A stretch of 64,000 nt of DNA from Skermanella sp. TT6 (GCF_016653635.2 NZ_CP067420.1:5482001-5546000), one strand, 5' to 3'; positions 1 to 8,635 are shown, counted from the first letter of the stretch. Numbers and translations: made by a program. Notes: generated by a model not told the origin, from the letters alone.

Positions 1-1
1 G

Positions 2-670
2 ACGGCCGCCGAGGACCGGCTTGGCGACCGCATCCTGTGCGACCTGGACATCCTCGTGTCGGCGGGCGAGGTTCCGGCGGCGCTGTCCTGCCTGGCGGCG
101 CTCGGCTACGAGATCCAGCCCGGCGAAGCGCAGGACCATGCGCCCGCGGCGCTGGCGCGGCGCCGCGACGTCGGCATGATCGACCTGCATGTCCGGCCGC
201 CCGGGCCGGAGAGGTTCCACCATCCCGACAGGCTCGCCCGGAGCGGCAGCATCCTGGCGATCGGCGAATCAGGACAGGCCCTGCTGCCGAGCCCGGAATT
301 CCGGGTGCTGCACCTGATCGCGCACGACATGTTCCACGACAAGCTCTACCTGCGCGGCGATTTCGAGCTGAGGCGCCTCGTCGACCTGGACGGGATCGCC
401 AAGGCCCATCCGGGGCTCGACTGGGACGAGGTCGCCGGCCTGCTGGACGGCCGGGAGGCCCGGCACGCCCTGGAGTCCCAGCTGGTGGCGCTGGGATCCC
501 TGTTCGGCGCCGACGTCCCCGCCGTCCCGCTCAGCCACCCCGTTCCCCATTTCCAGCACTGGCGCCGCCTGCAGCAGGCCCGGCACCCTGGCCTCCGGAC
601 CCTGCTGCGGGGGATCTACCGGTCGTCGCGGCGGCTGGCCGGCGCCGAGGCGGCGGTGACCGCGGGCTGA
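2..670 (+). CDS. Nucleotidyltransferase-family protein, 5' end cut off by window edge
   Basis: The open frame runs into the left edge without a stop, so the start lies outside the window; the GTG at 56 is internal. The residues read before it include CDLDILV, which fits the acidic metal-binding strand of the uncharacterised nucleotidyltransferase family (NTP_transf_5 type), where a D-x-D/D-L-D signature ends the first core helix-strand unit. A later stretch (FRVLHLIAHDMFHDKLYLRG) fits the alpha-helical second half of that family, which resembles kanamycin nucleotidyltransferases. In that family the proteins often accompany polysaccharide loci, but the upstream neighbours are not visible. The substrate cannot be named. 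The call rests on motif recognition only; the missing N-terminus holds the GS motif that would decide it. Confidence 0.55.
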   Translation, partial: TAAEDRLGDRILCDLDILVSAGEVPAALSCLAALGYEIQPGEAQDHAPAALARRRDVGMIDLHVRPPGPERFHHPDRLARSGSILAIGESGQALLPSPEFRVLHLIAHDMFHDKLYLRGDFELRRLVDLDGIAKAHPGLDWDEVAGLLDGREARHALESQLVALGSLFGADVPAVPLSHPVPHFQHWRRLQQARHPGLRTLLRGIYRSSRRLAGAEAAVTAG

Positions 671-1199
671 GCACCCCCGGGGGAATGTCAGCAAGCGTCT
701 ACAAACGTCGCGGCGCCGAAACCGGTCCGGCGCTTTCCGCCGCGCCGCGATCATCGAGCCGCACGGCACGCCCAATACGGGTGACGAGGCCACCGCCGTG
801 AAGAAGGTGCCGGTCTAGAGCTGTACCCGATCAGGTCGATCCGCCCCGGGGCAGCCGATCAGATGCGTTGCGCCATGGGCGCAACCTACGATCGTCGGCC
901 CGCATCACCTCCGCCCTGCATCGAGCCGTAGGTTGCGCCATGGCGCAACACAGTTCGGCGAGTGGAGCGGCCGGCTGCGAGGGCCGGAGCGGTTCAATCT
1001 GATCGGGGGCCGGTCCCGGACTTCAAGTACCGATGGCAGGCAGGGTCAGTGACATGAATGACCTTCCGTATACATCGCCGTATCCTCAGTCTGGATTGAA
1101 CCTATCAGGATTAGATATAAATTAATTGCATCGATCCGCCGGTAACATCTTTAGACCCGGTAGAAATCAGAGAGCCGTCCAAGTCAGGATAAGCTGAAT
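671..1199. other. Intergenic region with a palindromic repeat and an AT-rich leader
   Basis: No convincing gene is seen here. The first half is GC-rich and holds the large inverted repeat listed separately at 867-949. The last ~130 bases (1060-1199) are markedly AT-richer than the surroundings and probably contain the promoter of the membrane protein starting at 1200, although I cannot point to clear -35/-10 hexamers. Confidence 0.5.
867..949. repeat. Inverted palindromic repeat, REP/BIME-like
   Basis: The left arm (867-890) and right arm (927-949) are reverse complements over about 23 bases, with one extra G in the left arm. Each arm is itself nearly palindromic (GTTGCGCCATGGCGCAAC core), so the element can form either two small hairpins or one long cruciform with a 36-base spacer. 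The GTAGGTTGCGCC core resembles short intergenic repeats seen in many copies in proteobacterial genomes. Only this one pair is found in the window. Confidence 0.7.
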
Positions 1200-1934
1200 A
1201 TGCAGTCGCGGCTTAAAGTAAATTCCGCCTTTTTGTCTTTCACACTGATCGGAGTGCTGCTGCTCGCGATCCTGTTCCGGTTCATCGACGATCAGCAGGA
1301 CAGGATCGGCAACTTCGAGGAAGAGGCCGAGTTATCCTTTACGCAAGGCATGACATTGGTCAGCCTGATCAGAACCGCACAGCTTGAAATGGTGCGGGTC
1401 GGCGTGGCTTCCAAGGAGGGTTCCGCGGGGCTCCGGTCCGGCCGTCCCCAGGATGGCGCCGACGAGTACGGGACTGCCCTGCTCCGTTTCGAGCTCACCC
1501 TCGCTCGGGCGGGGGATCTGGCAAGAGCGCTGCATCTGACGGCCGAAGCCGAAGCGCTGAACGCCGTGGGCAGGAGGTTTCATGCCCTTGCCGTCCGTCA
1601 TGCCGACCGGACCTCGCGTCTGGCCGATGACAAGACCGGACCGCCATCCGGAAGCGCCGATGCGGTAGAGGGCCTCGACGGCGATGCGGCGCAGCTGGAG
1701 GCCGAATTGGAAAGGCTCGCCACCGCCGTCATGGAGAAACCGGCCGGATTGCTGGAGCCGCTGCGGTCGGTCGCCGACGGGGTCCGCACCTTGTCCATGT
1801 CCGGCATCGCGCTCGGCGTGGCGGGCTTCCTGCTCGGTGGCGCGATCTCGGCGGTGGTGCGCAACGCCATCATCCGTCCGATCCTCGACATCGCTGCCTT
1901 CATGACCGCCGTCGGCAAAGCCGGCGCGAAGTGA
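1200..1934 (+). CDS. Receptor-like membrane protein with no output domain
   Basis: The 244-residue product has a membrane helix at about residues 10-27, a helical extracytoplasmic segment rich in Glu/Ala/Leu (about 30-195) and a second membrane helix at about 198-219. It then ends about 25 residues into what looks like the first helix of a HAMP linker (NAIIRPILDI). This is the input half of a chemoreceptor or histidine kinase (4-helix-bundle sensor, TM2, start of HAMP) without kinase, methylation or cyclase output. Its stop codon overlaps the GTG start of the cyclic-nucleotide-binding protein at 1931 (GTGA), so the two are translationally coupled and may act together. An ancient truncation of a receptor gene is the alternative. 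The role is unknown. Confidence 0.6.
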   Translation: MQSRLKVNSAFLSFTLIGVLLLAILFRFIDDQQDRIGNFEEEAELSFTQGMTLVSLIRTAQLEMVRVGVASKEGSAGLRSGRPQDGADEYGTALLRFELTLARAGDLARALHLTAEAEALNAVGRRFHALAVRHADRTSRLADDKTGPPSGSADAVEGLDGDAAQLEAELERLATAVMEKPAGLLEPLRSVADGVRTLSMSGIALGVAGFLLGGAISAVVRNAIIRPILDIAAFMTAVGKAGAK

Positions 1935-2386
1935 CCGGCATACCAGTCATGGGAATGGACGGGCATCCGATGCAGCAGAAATTCCTCAGCAAAAAAGTCT
2001 TCTTCGCCGGGGAGGTGATCTTCAAGGCCGGGGACCCCGGGAGCGTCGCCTACCTGATCGAGAAAGGCAGGGTAGCCATCCACCTCGACCACGAATGCTC
2101 CCGGGAGCCTCTTACGATCAAAGGAGACAGCGAGATTTTCGGCGAGATGGCGCTTATCGACGGCAGCCCCCGGTGCGCTTCCGCGGTGGCCATGGCCGAC
2201 ACGACCTGCATCCAGATCACCGATCACCATATGAGCCAGATCATGGAGACGGTCCCGGTCTTCGTGAAGGCCCTGCTGCACATCCTGATCCTTCGCCTGC
2301 GTCAGTCCAACAACACGGTGCGCGATCTGCGAAGGGACGATGCGGCAGGCTCGGTAAGGACCGCGCTTGGTGACGAGCGGTGTTGA
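1931..2386 (+). CDS. Stand-alone cyclic-nucleotide-binding (Crp-type) domain protein
   Basis: The 151-residue protein is almost entirely a cNMP-binding beta-roll: KKVFFAGEVIFKAGDPGSVAYLI at the front, then GEMALIDGSPRCASAVA, which matches the phosphate-binding cassette (G-E-(L/M)-A ... R-x-A). The cassette keeps Glu and Arg, so it should still bind cAMP, cGMP or a similar ligand. There is no C-terminal helix-turn-helix, so it is not a Crp-type transcription factor. It overlaps the membrane protein gene by four bases. The GTG at 1931 is chosen for this coupling; an ATG at 1949 is a possible alternative. The likely role is a ligand-sensing partner of the upstream membrane protein (inference). 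Confidence 0.7.
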   Translation: MTGIPVMGMDGHPMQQKFLSKKVFFAGEVIFKAGDPGSVAYLIEKGRVAIHLDHECSREPLTIKGDSEIFGEMALIDGSPRCASAVAMADTTCIQITDHHMSQIMETVPVFVKALLHILILRLRQSNNTVRDLRRDDAAGSVRTALGDERC

Positions 2387-2614
2387 CCCGCTTCCGCCGC
2401 CCCAAGGGCGCACCGGTCGCCGGCGACACGTTCGACGCCTTATCGAAGCTTGGCCCCGCGCGCTACTCGAACCTCACCGAGACTTCCGGGTTGCCGGGCA
2501 TTCCCTCGTAGCGCGCCGTCACCGTCTGCCCAGGCCTGGGCCTCGACGAGCAGGTCCCGGGCGCACAGGGCGTCTTCGAGGCTGCCCCCTGCCGCCGCCG
2601 GCCGCCCGACCGCC

Positions 2615-3394
2615 TCAGCTGTTCCGCAGGACCTGAGGCAGGATCTGTTCCAACGCTTCGATGCGCGCCCTGGGCGCCGGGTGGGTGGATATGAAGGCGG
2701 GCGCGGTCCGTCCCCCGACGCGCTCCATCCGCCGCCACAGCTCCACCGCCTCCCGGGGGTCGAAGCGCGCCCTGGCCATGGTCAGCAGCCCGAGTTCGTC
2801 GGCTTCCAGCTCCTGGCGGCGCGAGTAGGGCAGTTCCAGCCCGAACTCCACCCCGACGCCGAGCAGCGCCGCGATCTCGTTTGCATAGGCGACGTCCCCG
2901 ATCTGGAGGGCGGCGCTGACCAGACGCAGGCCCAGCTGCTTGGCCGCCGCGACGCTCAGCCGTTCCTGGGAATGCTCGGCCTGGTTATGCCCGATCTCGT
3001 GGCCGATCACGGCGGCGAGCTGGTGCTCGTTGGCGGCGACCCGGAACATGCCTTCGAACACGCCGATCTTGCCGCCGGGGAGCGCGAAGGCGTTGGGTTC
3101 GTCGCGGGCGAAGACGACCATTTCCCACCGGGCCGGGTCCTCGCCGGCCGCCTGGAGCAGGCGCCGGCCGACCGCCTGGAGGGCCTGCTGCAGATCCCGC
3201 GCCTGCGACACCGGCGTCTGCGCCCGGATGCGCTGCCAGCTTTCCACCCCGAGCTGGCGGACGGTCTCGTCCGAGACGAGCCGGATCGGGAATCCGCCGA
3301 TCTCGTCGCAGCCGGCGACCAGCGGCGCCGCGGCGACGCCGGCAAGCAGGCCGAGCATGCGGCGGCGGTTCAGCGGCGGGGAACAGGAGCACAT
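2615..3394 (-). CDS. M48-family zinc metalloprotease, lipoprotein
   Basis: The N-terminus has twin arginines, a hydrophobic stretch and a lipobox (LVAGC), so the protein should be exported and lipidated, ending up in the periplasm or at the outer membrane. The M48 zinc site is complete: HEIGH in the middle of the protein and the downstream third-ligand motif EADELG. The length (259 residues) and a C-terminal STHP motif match the Oma1/LoiP-like single-domain peptidases that degrade misfolded outer-membrane proteins. The gene stands alone on the minus strand, convergent with the cyclic-nucleotide-binding gene. A start at the second Met (MLGLL) is possible and would still keep the lipobox. Confidence 0.85.
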   Translation of the reverse strand: MCSCSPPLNRRRMLGLLAGVAAAPLVAGCDEIGGFPIRLVSDETVRQLGVESWQRIRAQTPVSQARDLQQALQAVGRRLLQAAGEDPARWEMVVFARDEPNAFALPGGKIGVFEGMFRVAANEHQLAAVIGHEIGHNQAEHSQERLSVAAAKQLGLRLVSAALQIGDVAYANEIAALLGVGVEFGLELPYSRRQELEADELGLLTMARARFDPREAVELWRRMERVGGRTAPAFISTHPAPRARIEALEQILPQVLRNS

Positions 3395-3565
3395 GGAGAA
3401 TAGATAGCCTGACGGGGGAGCGGAGCCAAGCCACCAACGGGCGGACGGGCATGCGGGTTGCGCGGGGCCGGTCCCGGCGCCCGGGTCCTTCCGGGAGCGT
3501 TCGCCCGGGCGGACTGTTGGGCCGGGGGCTGAAAGACGTCACCGACCTGGAAGGGGAACAGGCCC

Positions 3566-4213
3566 ATGGGCCATCTGGTGCTGCTCGGAGACTCCGTGTT
3601 CGACAACGCCGCCTATGTCGGGGGCGGCCCCGACGTGGCGGCGCAGGTGCGCGACCGTCTGCCGTCCGGCTGGCGGGCGACGCTGCGGGCGGTGGACGGC
3701 AGCCTGATCGGCGGCGTGGAACGGCAGCTCGACCGGCTTCCGGCGGATGCGACGCACCTGGTCGTCAGCACGGGCGGAAACGACGCGCTGGGCTACGCGA
3801 GCGTCCTGGAAGCCGGGGCGCGGTCGGTGGCGGAAGCGGTGGAAAGGCTCGCCACCATCCGGGAACGGTTCGGCCGGGATTACGAAACCATGCTCGACCG
3901 AGTGCTGGAGCGGGGCCTTCCCACGGCGGTCTGCACGATCTACGACACCCGGATCCCGGAGCCCCGCCGGCGCCTGGTGGTGGCGGCGCTGTGCCTGCTG
4001 AACGACCGCATCACCCGCGCCGCCTTCGCCCGCGGGCTGCCGCTGGTGGACCTGCGCCTCGTCTGCGACCGGGACGAGGATTATGCCAACCCCATCGAGC
4101 CGTCGGTGCGCGGCGGGGAGAAGATCGCGGCGGCGATCGCCGGCCTGGCGGTCGGGCCGATGTCGGGGGAGCCGGGCGGCGGCGGGGAGCGGTCGGTGGT
4201 GGCGGCGCGGTGA
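3566..4213 (+). CDS. SGNH/GDSL-type hydrolase with an altered block V
   Basis: The protein starts directly with the GDSL serine block (LVLLGDSVFDNAAY) and has the block III signature GGND, so fold and nucleophile are clear. In the usual catalytic block V (D-x-x-H) it instead reads DYANPIEPSVRGGEKIA; the His position appears to be taken by Ser or Pro. No signal peptide is visible, so it is probably cytoplasmic. Substrate is unknown (esterase/lipase/acyl-hydrolase class). It is monocistronic, about 100 bases upstream of tRNA-Arg. The low-complexity C-terminus (GGGGERSVVAAR) is probably disordered. Confidence 0.7.
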   Translation: MGHLVLLGDSVFDNAAYVGGGPDVAAQVRDRLPSGWRATLRAVDGSLIGGVERQLDRLPADATHLVVSTGGNDALGYASVLEAGARSVAEAVERLATIRERFGRDYETMLDRVLERGLPTAVCTIYDTRIPEPRRRLVVAALCLLNDRITRAAFARGLPLVDLRLVCDRDEDYANPIEPSVRGGEKIAAAIAGLAVGPMSGEPGGGGERSVVAAR

Positions 4214-4311
4214 GGAGGGGGCCGGGCGGGCCGACTCTCGGAGGGACGAGAAAACACGTCCACGAGGCATTGCGCGGCGGCTTGGCATGGGCTATGGTCC
4301 GTCCCGTCGCT

Positions 4312-4388
<77 letters not shown>

Positions 4389-4405
4389 CTCTCCAAAGAA
4401 TTCAG

Positions 4406-4441
4406 GGTCGCCGTGACGGTGAAGTCCGGGGCGGCCTTTTT
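4406..4441 (+). terminator. Intrinsic terminator after tRNA-Arg
   Basis: Arms GGTCGCC (4406-4412) and GGCGGCC (4430-4436) pair with one G-T wobble and are followed directly by TTTTT. The loop is long (17 nt) but the position just after the tRNA supports termination. Confidence 0.6.
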
Positions 4442-4522
4442 CAGTTCCCCCTGGTATGGATCGGGCGGACAGGCATGTGGACCCCGCCGGATCACTCCAG
4501 CGGGGTCGAAGCATTCATCTCA

Positions 4523-5516
4523 TCACCCTTGGGGTTGGGCGAGGATGTCGATGTGATCCACGCCTGAACGGCGGTATGCTTCCATCACTGCCTCGACATT
4601 CCGGCCATGGTCCGTGACGGTCCCGTCGTGATTGATGACAGAGATCCCATAGCCATGCTTGTTGAGGAACCGCAGGTAGTCGGGACCGGTGCAAAGCGAG
4701 ATACCCGACATCATGTCGGGGCTGAACTCACTGGCGATAACCGGACGGCATCGGGTGAGGGTCTGCTCGAGCCCTTCCATGGCAGCTCCCTCGGCACCCT
4801 CCACGTCAATCTTGATGAAGTCGACCGCAGCAGGTGCGACAGCATCAAGATTGATGACCGGTACCGTCGTAGCCCCCAGGATGCCGCCCAGATCCTCCGA
4901 AACCGCCGCCGTGGTGCCATTGGAGTGCGTGACGTTCAGCGCCAGGATGCCCGGCTGCCGACCCGCCGCCACCTGCAGCACCGTGACGTGTCTGAAACCG
5001 TTCAACCGACGGCTTGCCTCGATCATCCTGGCATTGGCAGGATTAGGCTCGACCGCCAGGACATGACCTTCGGGGCCGACCAAGTGTGCTGAGAGCATGG
5101 TGAAGAAGCCGATGTTCGCGCCGATGTCGAGCACCGACATTCCAGGCTTGAGGAACCGCTTGAAGACGGCCGTGACGTGCGGCTCATAGCTAACCCGCCT
5201 TGACACCATGTCCAACAGCAAGGTCATCCGACTGCACGAAGATGTCGAACCCGGGACCGCTGACCTTCTCGACGCTCGCTTCGTGCCGTTCATTGAGAAA
5301 GCCCCGCGAAGCGAACTCATGGCTGTTTACGTAACCTTTTACGACGACACCGAGTTCAGCCCCGGCCTGGGCGAAGTGTCCTGCGCGTTCTTCGGGGTTG
5401 GGGTTGCGACCCAGCAATAGCCGGAAACAAGCACGAATGTCGGCTTCAGTCGCAACAGGATCAAACGCGTCATTCAACCGATCGTGAGGGGAATTGGCTG
5501 GTTCAGGCAGTGTCAT
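4523..5516 (-). pseudogene. FkbM-family methyltransferase, disrupted by a one-base frameshift
   Basis: Two overlapping minus-strand frames together give one protein. The upstream frame carries an alpha-helical DUF4214-like segment (ACFRLLLGRNPNPEERAGHF ... YVNSHEF) and ends FVQSDDLAVGHGVKAG then stop. The downstream frame continues SYEPHVTAVFKRFLKPGMSVLDIGANIGFFT, the SAM-binding motif of FkbM O-methyltransferases, and later has FIKIDVEGAE. Dropping one A at 5192/5193 joins them exactly as KAG-SYEPHV. The start is set at the ATG at 5516 (MTLPEPAN); a longer reading begins at 5630. FkbM enzymes methylate sugars or other small substrates in glycan loci. As it stands the gene encodes no full product, unless the extra base is a sequencing error. 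Confidence 0.8.
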
Positions 5517-6048
5517 AGGAGATGGTCCAGCTATGATGGCTCGATAAACAAGATGATCGAAAGTGGTAACAAGAACCTGAGTATCAGGCACCTCTGGACG
5601 ATGATTGACGCTGACCATGATTAGGCGCAACTACTTTGTAGCAGCGCGGCGTCATTTGGATATGAAGGTTTTACTCACATCCCTCCGGAGCATCGCAGCT
5701 AAACATCATAACGAAATCCAGGCTGCTCTCCCGGTAGTGAACCGGAGCAAGTTTCGCCGACGGGTCCGGTATAAGACCTTGTCGAAAGAACAGTGTCGGC
5801 CAAGACCCGGCGATCAAGGATCCGCCTATACCGGCGCGTCATTCACCAGAAGGTGTGCTCAATAATCCGGCGGCGTGGGAGCACCTGGAAGCCTTCGGCC
5901 CGCCTCTTGCGCTCGACCTCGATCTCGAAGCCAGGATGGGTCATGCCGCCGACGTCCGGGTTCGATCGACGTCTTGTCCACATGGTCGGCATGAAAAGAG
6001 GCATCGGTCACACGGATCGATTCAGCCGGACGCCCGCCCCTTCTCCCT
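5517..6048. other. Gene-free scarred region
   Basis: No intact gene is seen. GC is lower than in the surroundings around 5520-5760. The stretch holds the decayed transposase tail at 5819-5944 and probably the former promoter of the frameshifted FkbM gene. Reading frames on the plus strand here have no recognisable protein features. Confidence 0.5.
5819..5944 (-). pseudogene. C-terminal remnant of an IS5-type DDE transposase
   Basis: The minus-strand translation reads FEIEVERKRRAEGFQVLPRR, then RIIEHTFW, an in-frame TGA at 5843-5845, then MTRRYRRI. This matches the C-terminal signature of IS5-group transposases, usually GF-x-VLPRRW-x-VERTF-x-W-(L)-x-R-x-RRL, including the E of the DDE triad within (V/I)E(R/H)T. 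The rest of the element on either side is no longer recognisable, and no terminal inverted repeats were found. It is a degraded fragment. Confidence 0.65.
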
Positions 6049-7068
6049 TCACCCCTCCTCCTGCAAGGCGCTGAATACGGTGGTCTGGCGGCGGTGGAGG
6101 CTGGCGGCGTCGCCGTGGAAGCGGCCGCATTCGTCCCTCGGGACCAGGGGAAGGATGCGGAGCGTGGTCAGGGCCAGGGCGGGGTCGGCGGTGGAACCCG
6201 GCCAGTTGCTCCAGAGGTCGCAGACCGGCTGCCAGCCGTCGAGCAGCCATCCCAGGCGCTCGACCGCCTGCCGGAGGGCGGGGCTTCGGGCGTCCCAGTC
6301 GTCCAGGAGCGGGCCGGGGTCCGCCGTCATGGCGTCGGCCTGCCGGATCAGGTCGTCGCCGATCGCCACGGTCAGCCGGGCGACATCGGCGATCAGCACG
6401 GCCGCGTCGCCGCCGATGCCCTCGATTCGGGCAGCGAAGCCGCGGACCCGGCCGAACAGGGTGCGGAGCGGCCCCCGGCCGTCCTCGGCATCGACGCCGA
6501 GCGGCAGGACGAGGGAGGCGGCCTTCTGGATGCGGTCGAACAGGTTGCCGGGCTGCAGGGCGGCGCGCGCGGCGGCCTTGCCCGCGGGCGTCGCCAGCAA
6601 TAGCGGCGTCATGGGATAGCCGTTGACGGTCAGCCCGGGGGATGGGATCAGGCGGCGCAGCAGGTGGAAAGCGGTCACCGTCGCGACCTGGGCGCGGTCG
6701 GCCAGCAGCTCGTCGGCGTCCTGGAGCATGGATTCCCCGGCGAGGCCGCTGCGGGCGACCCGGTAGGCGGCGACCTGGATCCGCTCGGGCGTGACCGCCT
6801 GGGTGGTCAGCACCTCGGCATGGAGCGTCAGGTCGTGGAGGTTGAGGCGCAGGACCTCGGGAAGCGCCCGCCACGGCAGGATATAGACGCCGCGCCCGCC
6901 GGAGAAGCCGTAGACCAGCACCTCCAGCTCGCCCTGGGCGGCGCGCCTGACGCGCGCGTTGGCGAGATCCGGCTTCTGGAACGGTACCGCGGCGCCGCGC
7001 TCCTCGAAGGTGGCCGGCACATGGTCGCCGGACAGGCGTGTCGTGAACGGCGGCACGGTCTCGTTCAT
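6049..7068 (-). CDS. Unrecognised 339-residue protein
   Basis: The start is placed at the ATG at 7068 (MNETVPPFTT) because a GGAGAG ribosome-binding site lies just upstream and the longer frame has non-protein-like composition. The product looks soluble: no signal peptide, no membrane helices, alternating helical stretches and no conserved motif I recognise. The N-terminal third (about residues 40-70) reads as beta strand (LEVLVYGFSGGRGVYILPW), and the remainder is helical with many Ala/Leu/Arg. The next minus-strand gene upstream (7163-8635) is also unrecognised; the 94-base gap allows either a shared transcript or separate promoters. No function is proposed. Confidence 0.6.
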   Translation of the reverse strand: MNETVPPFTTRLSGDHVPATFEERGAAVPFQKPDLANARVRRAAQGELEVLVYGFSGGRGVYILPWRALPEVLRLNLHDLTLHAEVLTTQAVTPERIQVAAYRVARSGLAGESMLQDADELLADRAQVATVTAFHLLRRLIPSPGLTVNGYPMTPLLLATPAGKAAARAALQPGNLFDRIQKAASLVLPLGVDAEDGRGPLRTLFGRVRGFAARIEGIGGDAAVLIADVARLTVAIGDDLIRQADAMTADPGPLLDDWDARSPALRQAVERLGWLLDGWQPVCDLWSNWPGSTADPALALTTLRILPLVPRDECGRFHGDAASLHRRQTTVFSALQEEG

Positions 7069-7162
7069 GATGATCGACTCTCCACGGAAGGATGCCGGGC
7101 GATGATGCACCCGAGGGATTGAAGAATTGCTTGCGATCGGGCAACCGCACGTGGAGAAGCGA

Positions 7163-8635
7163 TCAACCGCCCCGCACCGGGGCGCAGCAGGACCGGACGA
7201 TTTCCGACAGGAAGGCCTCCCGGGTGCGGGGGGCCGCCCGCCCGGTCGCATCGACGAAGGCGGTCTGGAGGAAGGTCAGGACGTTCTCCTGGGGGCAGAG
7301 CTGCTCGAAGGCGTGGGCCGCCCGCGCCGCGACGCGGAGCGCGCGGTCGGCCAGCGCCGGGTCGGGCGGCGCGGCGCCGCCGGTCCCGGAAGAGGCGCCG
7401 GCACCGGGATCGCCCTGGGGAACGGGGCGCGCCAGGGCGGCGATCCGGCGCCGGGTCGCGGCCATCAGGCGCTCGACCGGGACGGCGGTCATGTCCGCGA
7501 AGCCGGCGCCGGCGCAGACATCCCGGCCGACCGACAGCATCTCGACCGCCGAGGCCAGGGCGGCGACGAACTCCGATTCGTCCGGCGTGCGGGGCATCGC
7601 GGGGAGGCGCTCGATCATCTCTTCCACGTTGGGCACCAGCCTGTCGCGGACCGCCGCCCTGAGGTCTTCGCCCAGCCGCTCGGCGGCGGCCGTCCCGCCG
7701 CGGCCCATGGGCTGGGCGCGCAGCACCGCCAGCCGTTCGGCGGCCGGGCGGAGCCCCCGGGCCAGCGCTGCGGGGTCCAGGTCGCGGGCCGCCTCCTCGG
7801 CGGTCTCCAGCCCGATGTCCTGGCGGGCGTCGTCGGCGGTGCAGCGCACGATGTCCGACAGGATGCGGACGACCTCCTTGGACCGGTGGCGGCCGAGCGC
7901 CGTGGCGAAGTCGGGGAAGGCGCCGCGGGATACGGGGGACCGCGCCAGGGAGAGCAGCATGACATGCATGGCGAGCGCGTCGCCGCCGGCCGCGCGCAGG
8001 AACTCCGACACCGCCGGGTCGATGCGGCCCCGGGCGAGGTCCTGGCGGATGCGCCAGAGATCGAAGCGCAGGCCGAGCGCCAGGTCCATCTCCGGAACCA
8101 TGTCCCAGATGTCGGGATGGATGCGCTTGCCCACGCCGGCGATCGAGGGGTTGCCCACCGCCGCGGCGCGCATCGCCGACAGGGTCCCGCGGCCCGCCTC
8201 GAACAGGGGATGGTCGAGCGCCTCGCGGTCCGGCCGGAGCGGCAGCGGGAACTCCGCGGTCGGGCCGCGCAGCAGGGCGGGCACGGTCGCGGGCCTGGTC
8301 AGCAGCCCCCAGAACGGCATCAGGATGCGGCGGGGAATCAGCCCGGCCGGCCGCACCCGGGGGTTCCGGTCGGTCAGCAGGTCCTCGAACGGCAGGCAGA
8401 ACAGCCGCATCGGGGTGATCATCTTGGGCGGCCGCGTCGTCCGCAGGCGGGGACGAAGCGCGTCCTCCAGCGCGGCCCGGGCGGGAGACGGCGGCAGTTC
8501 CGCCGAATAGCGGTGGATCCGCTCGATGGTCCTGGCCGGCAGGGTCGCGATCTCCTCCGCCGTCGGCAGCACCATCCCGGAAACCGCACCGGTGGACCCG
8601 GTGGTAGCCTTCAGGTCAGAGGGGGAAGCCTGCAT
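7163..8635 (-). CDS. Unrecognised 490-residue protein
   Basis: A long, well-behaved coding frame with typical codon use. The product is predicted soluble and mostly alpha-helical, rich in Ala, Arg and Leu, with no signal peptide and no membrane segment. Notable pieces are an N-terminal helical region (EEIATLPARTIERIHRYSA), a Pro/Arg-rich block (RPPKMITPMRLFCLPFEDLL) and a low-complexity linker (about residues 420-440: PQGDPGAGASSGTGGAAPPD) that separates a short C-terminal helical domain. I do not recognise the family. It is divergent from nothing and probably has its own promoter in the AT-rich gap 8640-8790. Confidence 0.6.
   Translation of the reverse strand: MQASPSDLKATTGSTGAVSGMVLPTAEEIATLPARTIERIHRYSAELPPSPARAALEDALRPRLRTTRPPKMITPMRLFCLPFEDLLTDRNPRVRPAGLIPRRILMPFWGLLTRPATVPALLRGPTAEFPLPLRPDREALDHPLFEAGRGTLSAMRAAAVGNPSIAGVGKRIHPDIWDMVPEMDLALGLRFDLWRIRQDLARGRIDPAVSEFLRAAGGDALAMHVMLLSLARSPVSRGAFPDFATALGRHRSKEVVRILSDIVRCTADDARQDIGLETAEEAARDLDPAALARGLRPAAERLAVLRAQPMGRGGTAAAERLGEDLRAAVRDRLVPNVEEMIERLPAMPRTPDESEFVAALASAVEMLSVGRDVCAGAGFADMTAVPVERLMAATRRRIAALARPVPQGDPGAGASSGTGGAAPPDPALADRALRVAARAAHAFEQLCPQENVLTFLQTAFVDATGRAAPRTREAFLSEIVRSCCAPVRGG

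Noticed and set aside
2463-2738. A minus-strand frame ending in PGQTVTARYEGMPGNPEVSVRFE, which looks protein-like at its end
   Set aside because: The first two thirds overlap the M48 protease gene in another frame, there is no ribosome-binding site, and the attractive tail is only about 25 residues. It also contains the palindrome GCCCAGGCCTGGGC.
5605-5865. A small plus-strand frame in the gap after the FkbM gene
   Set aside because: No ribosome-binding site, no protein-like pattern; the region carries transposase debris on the opposite strand.
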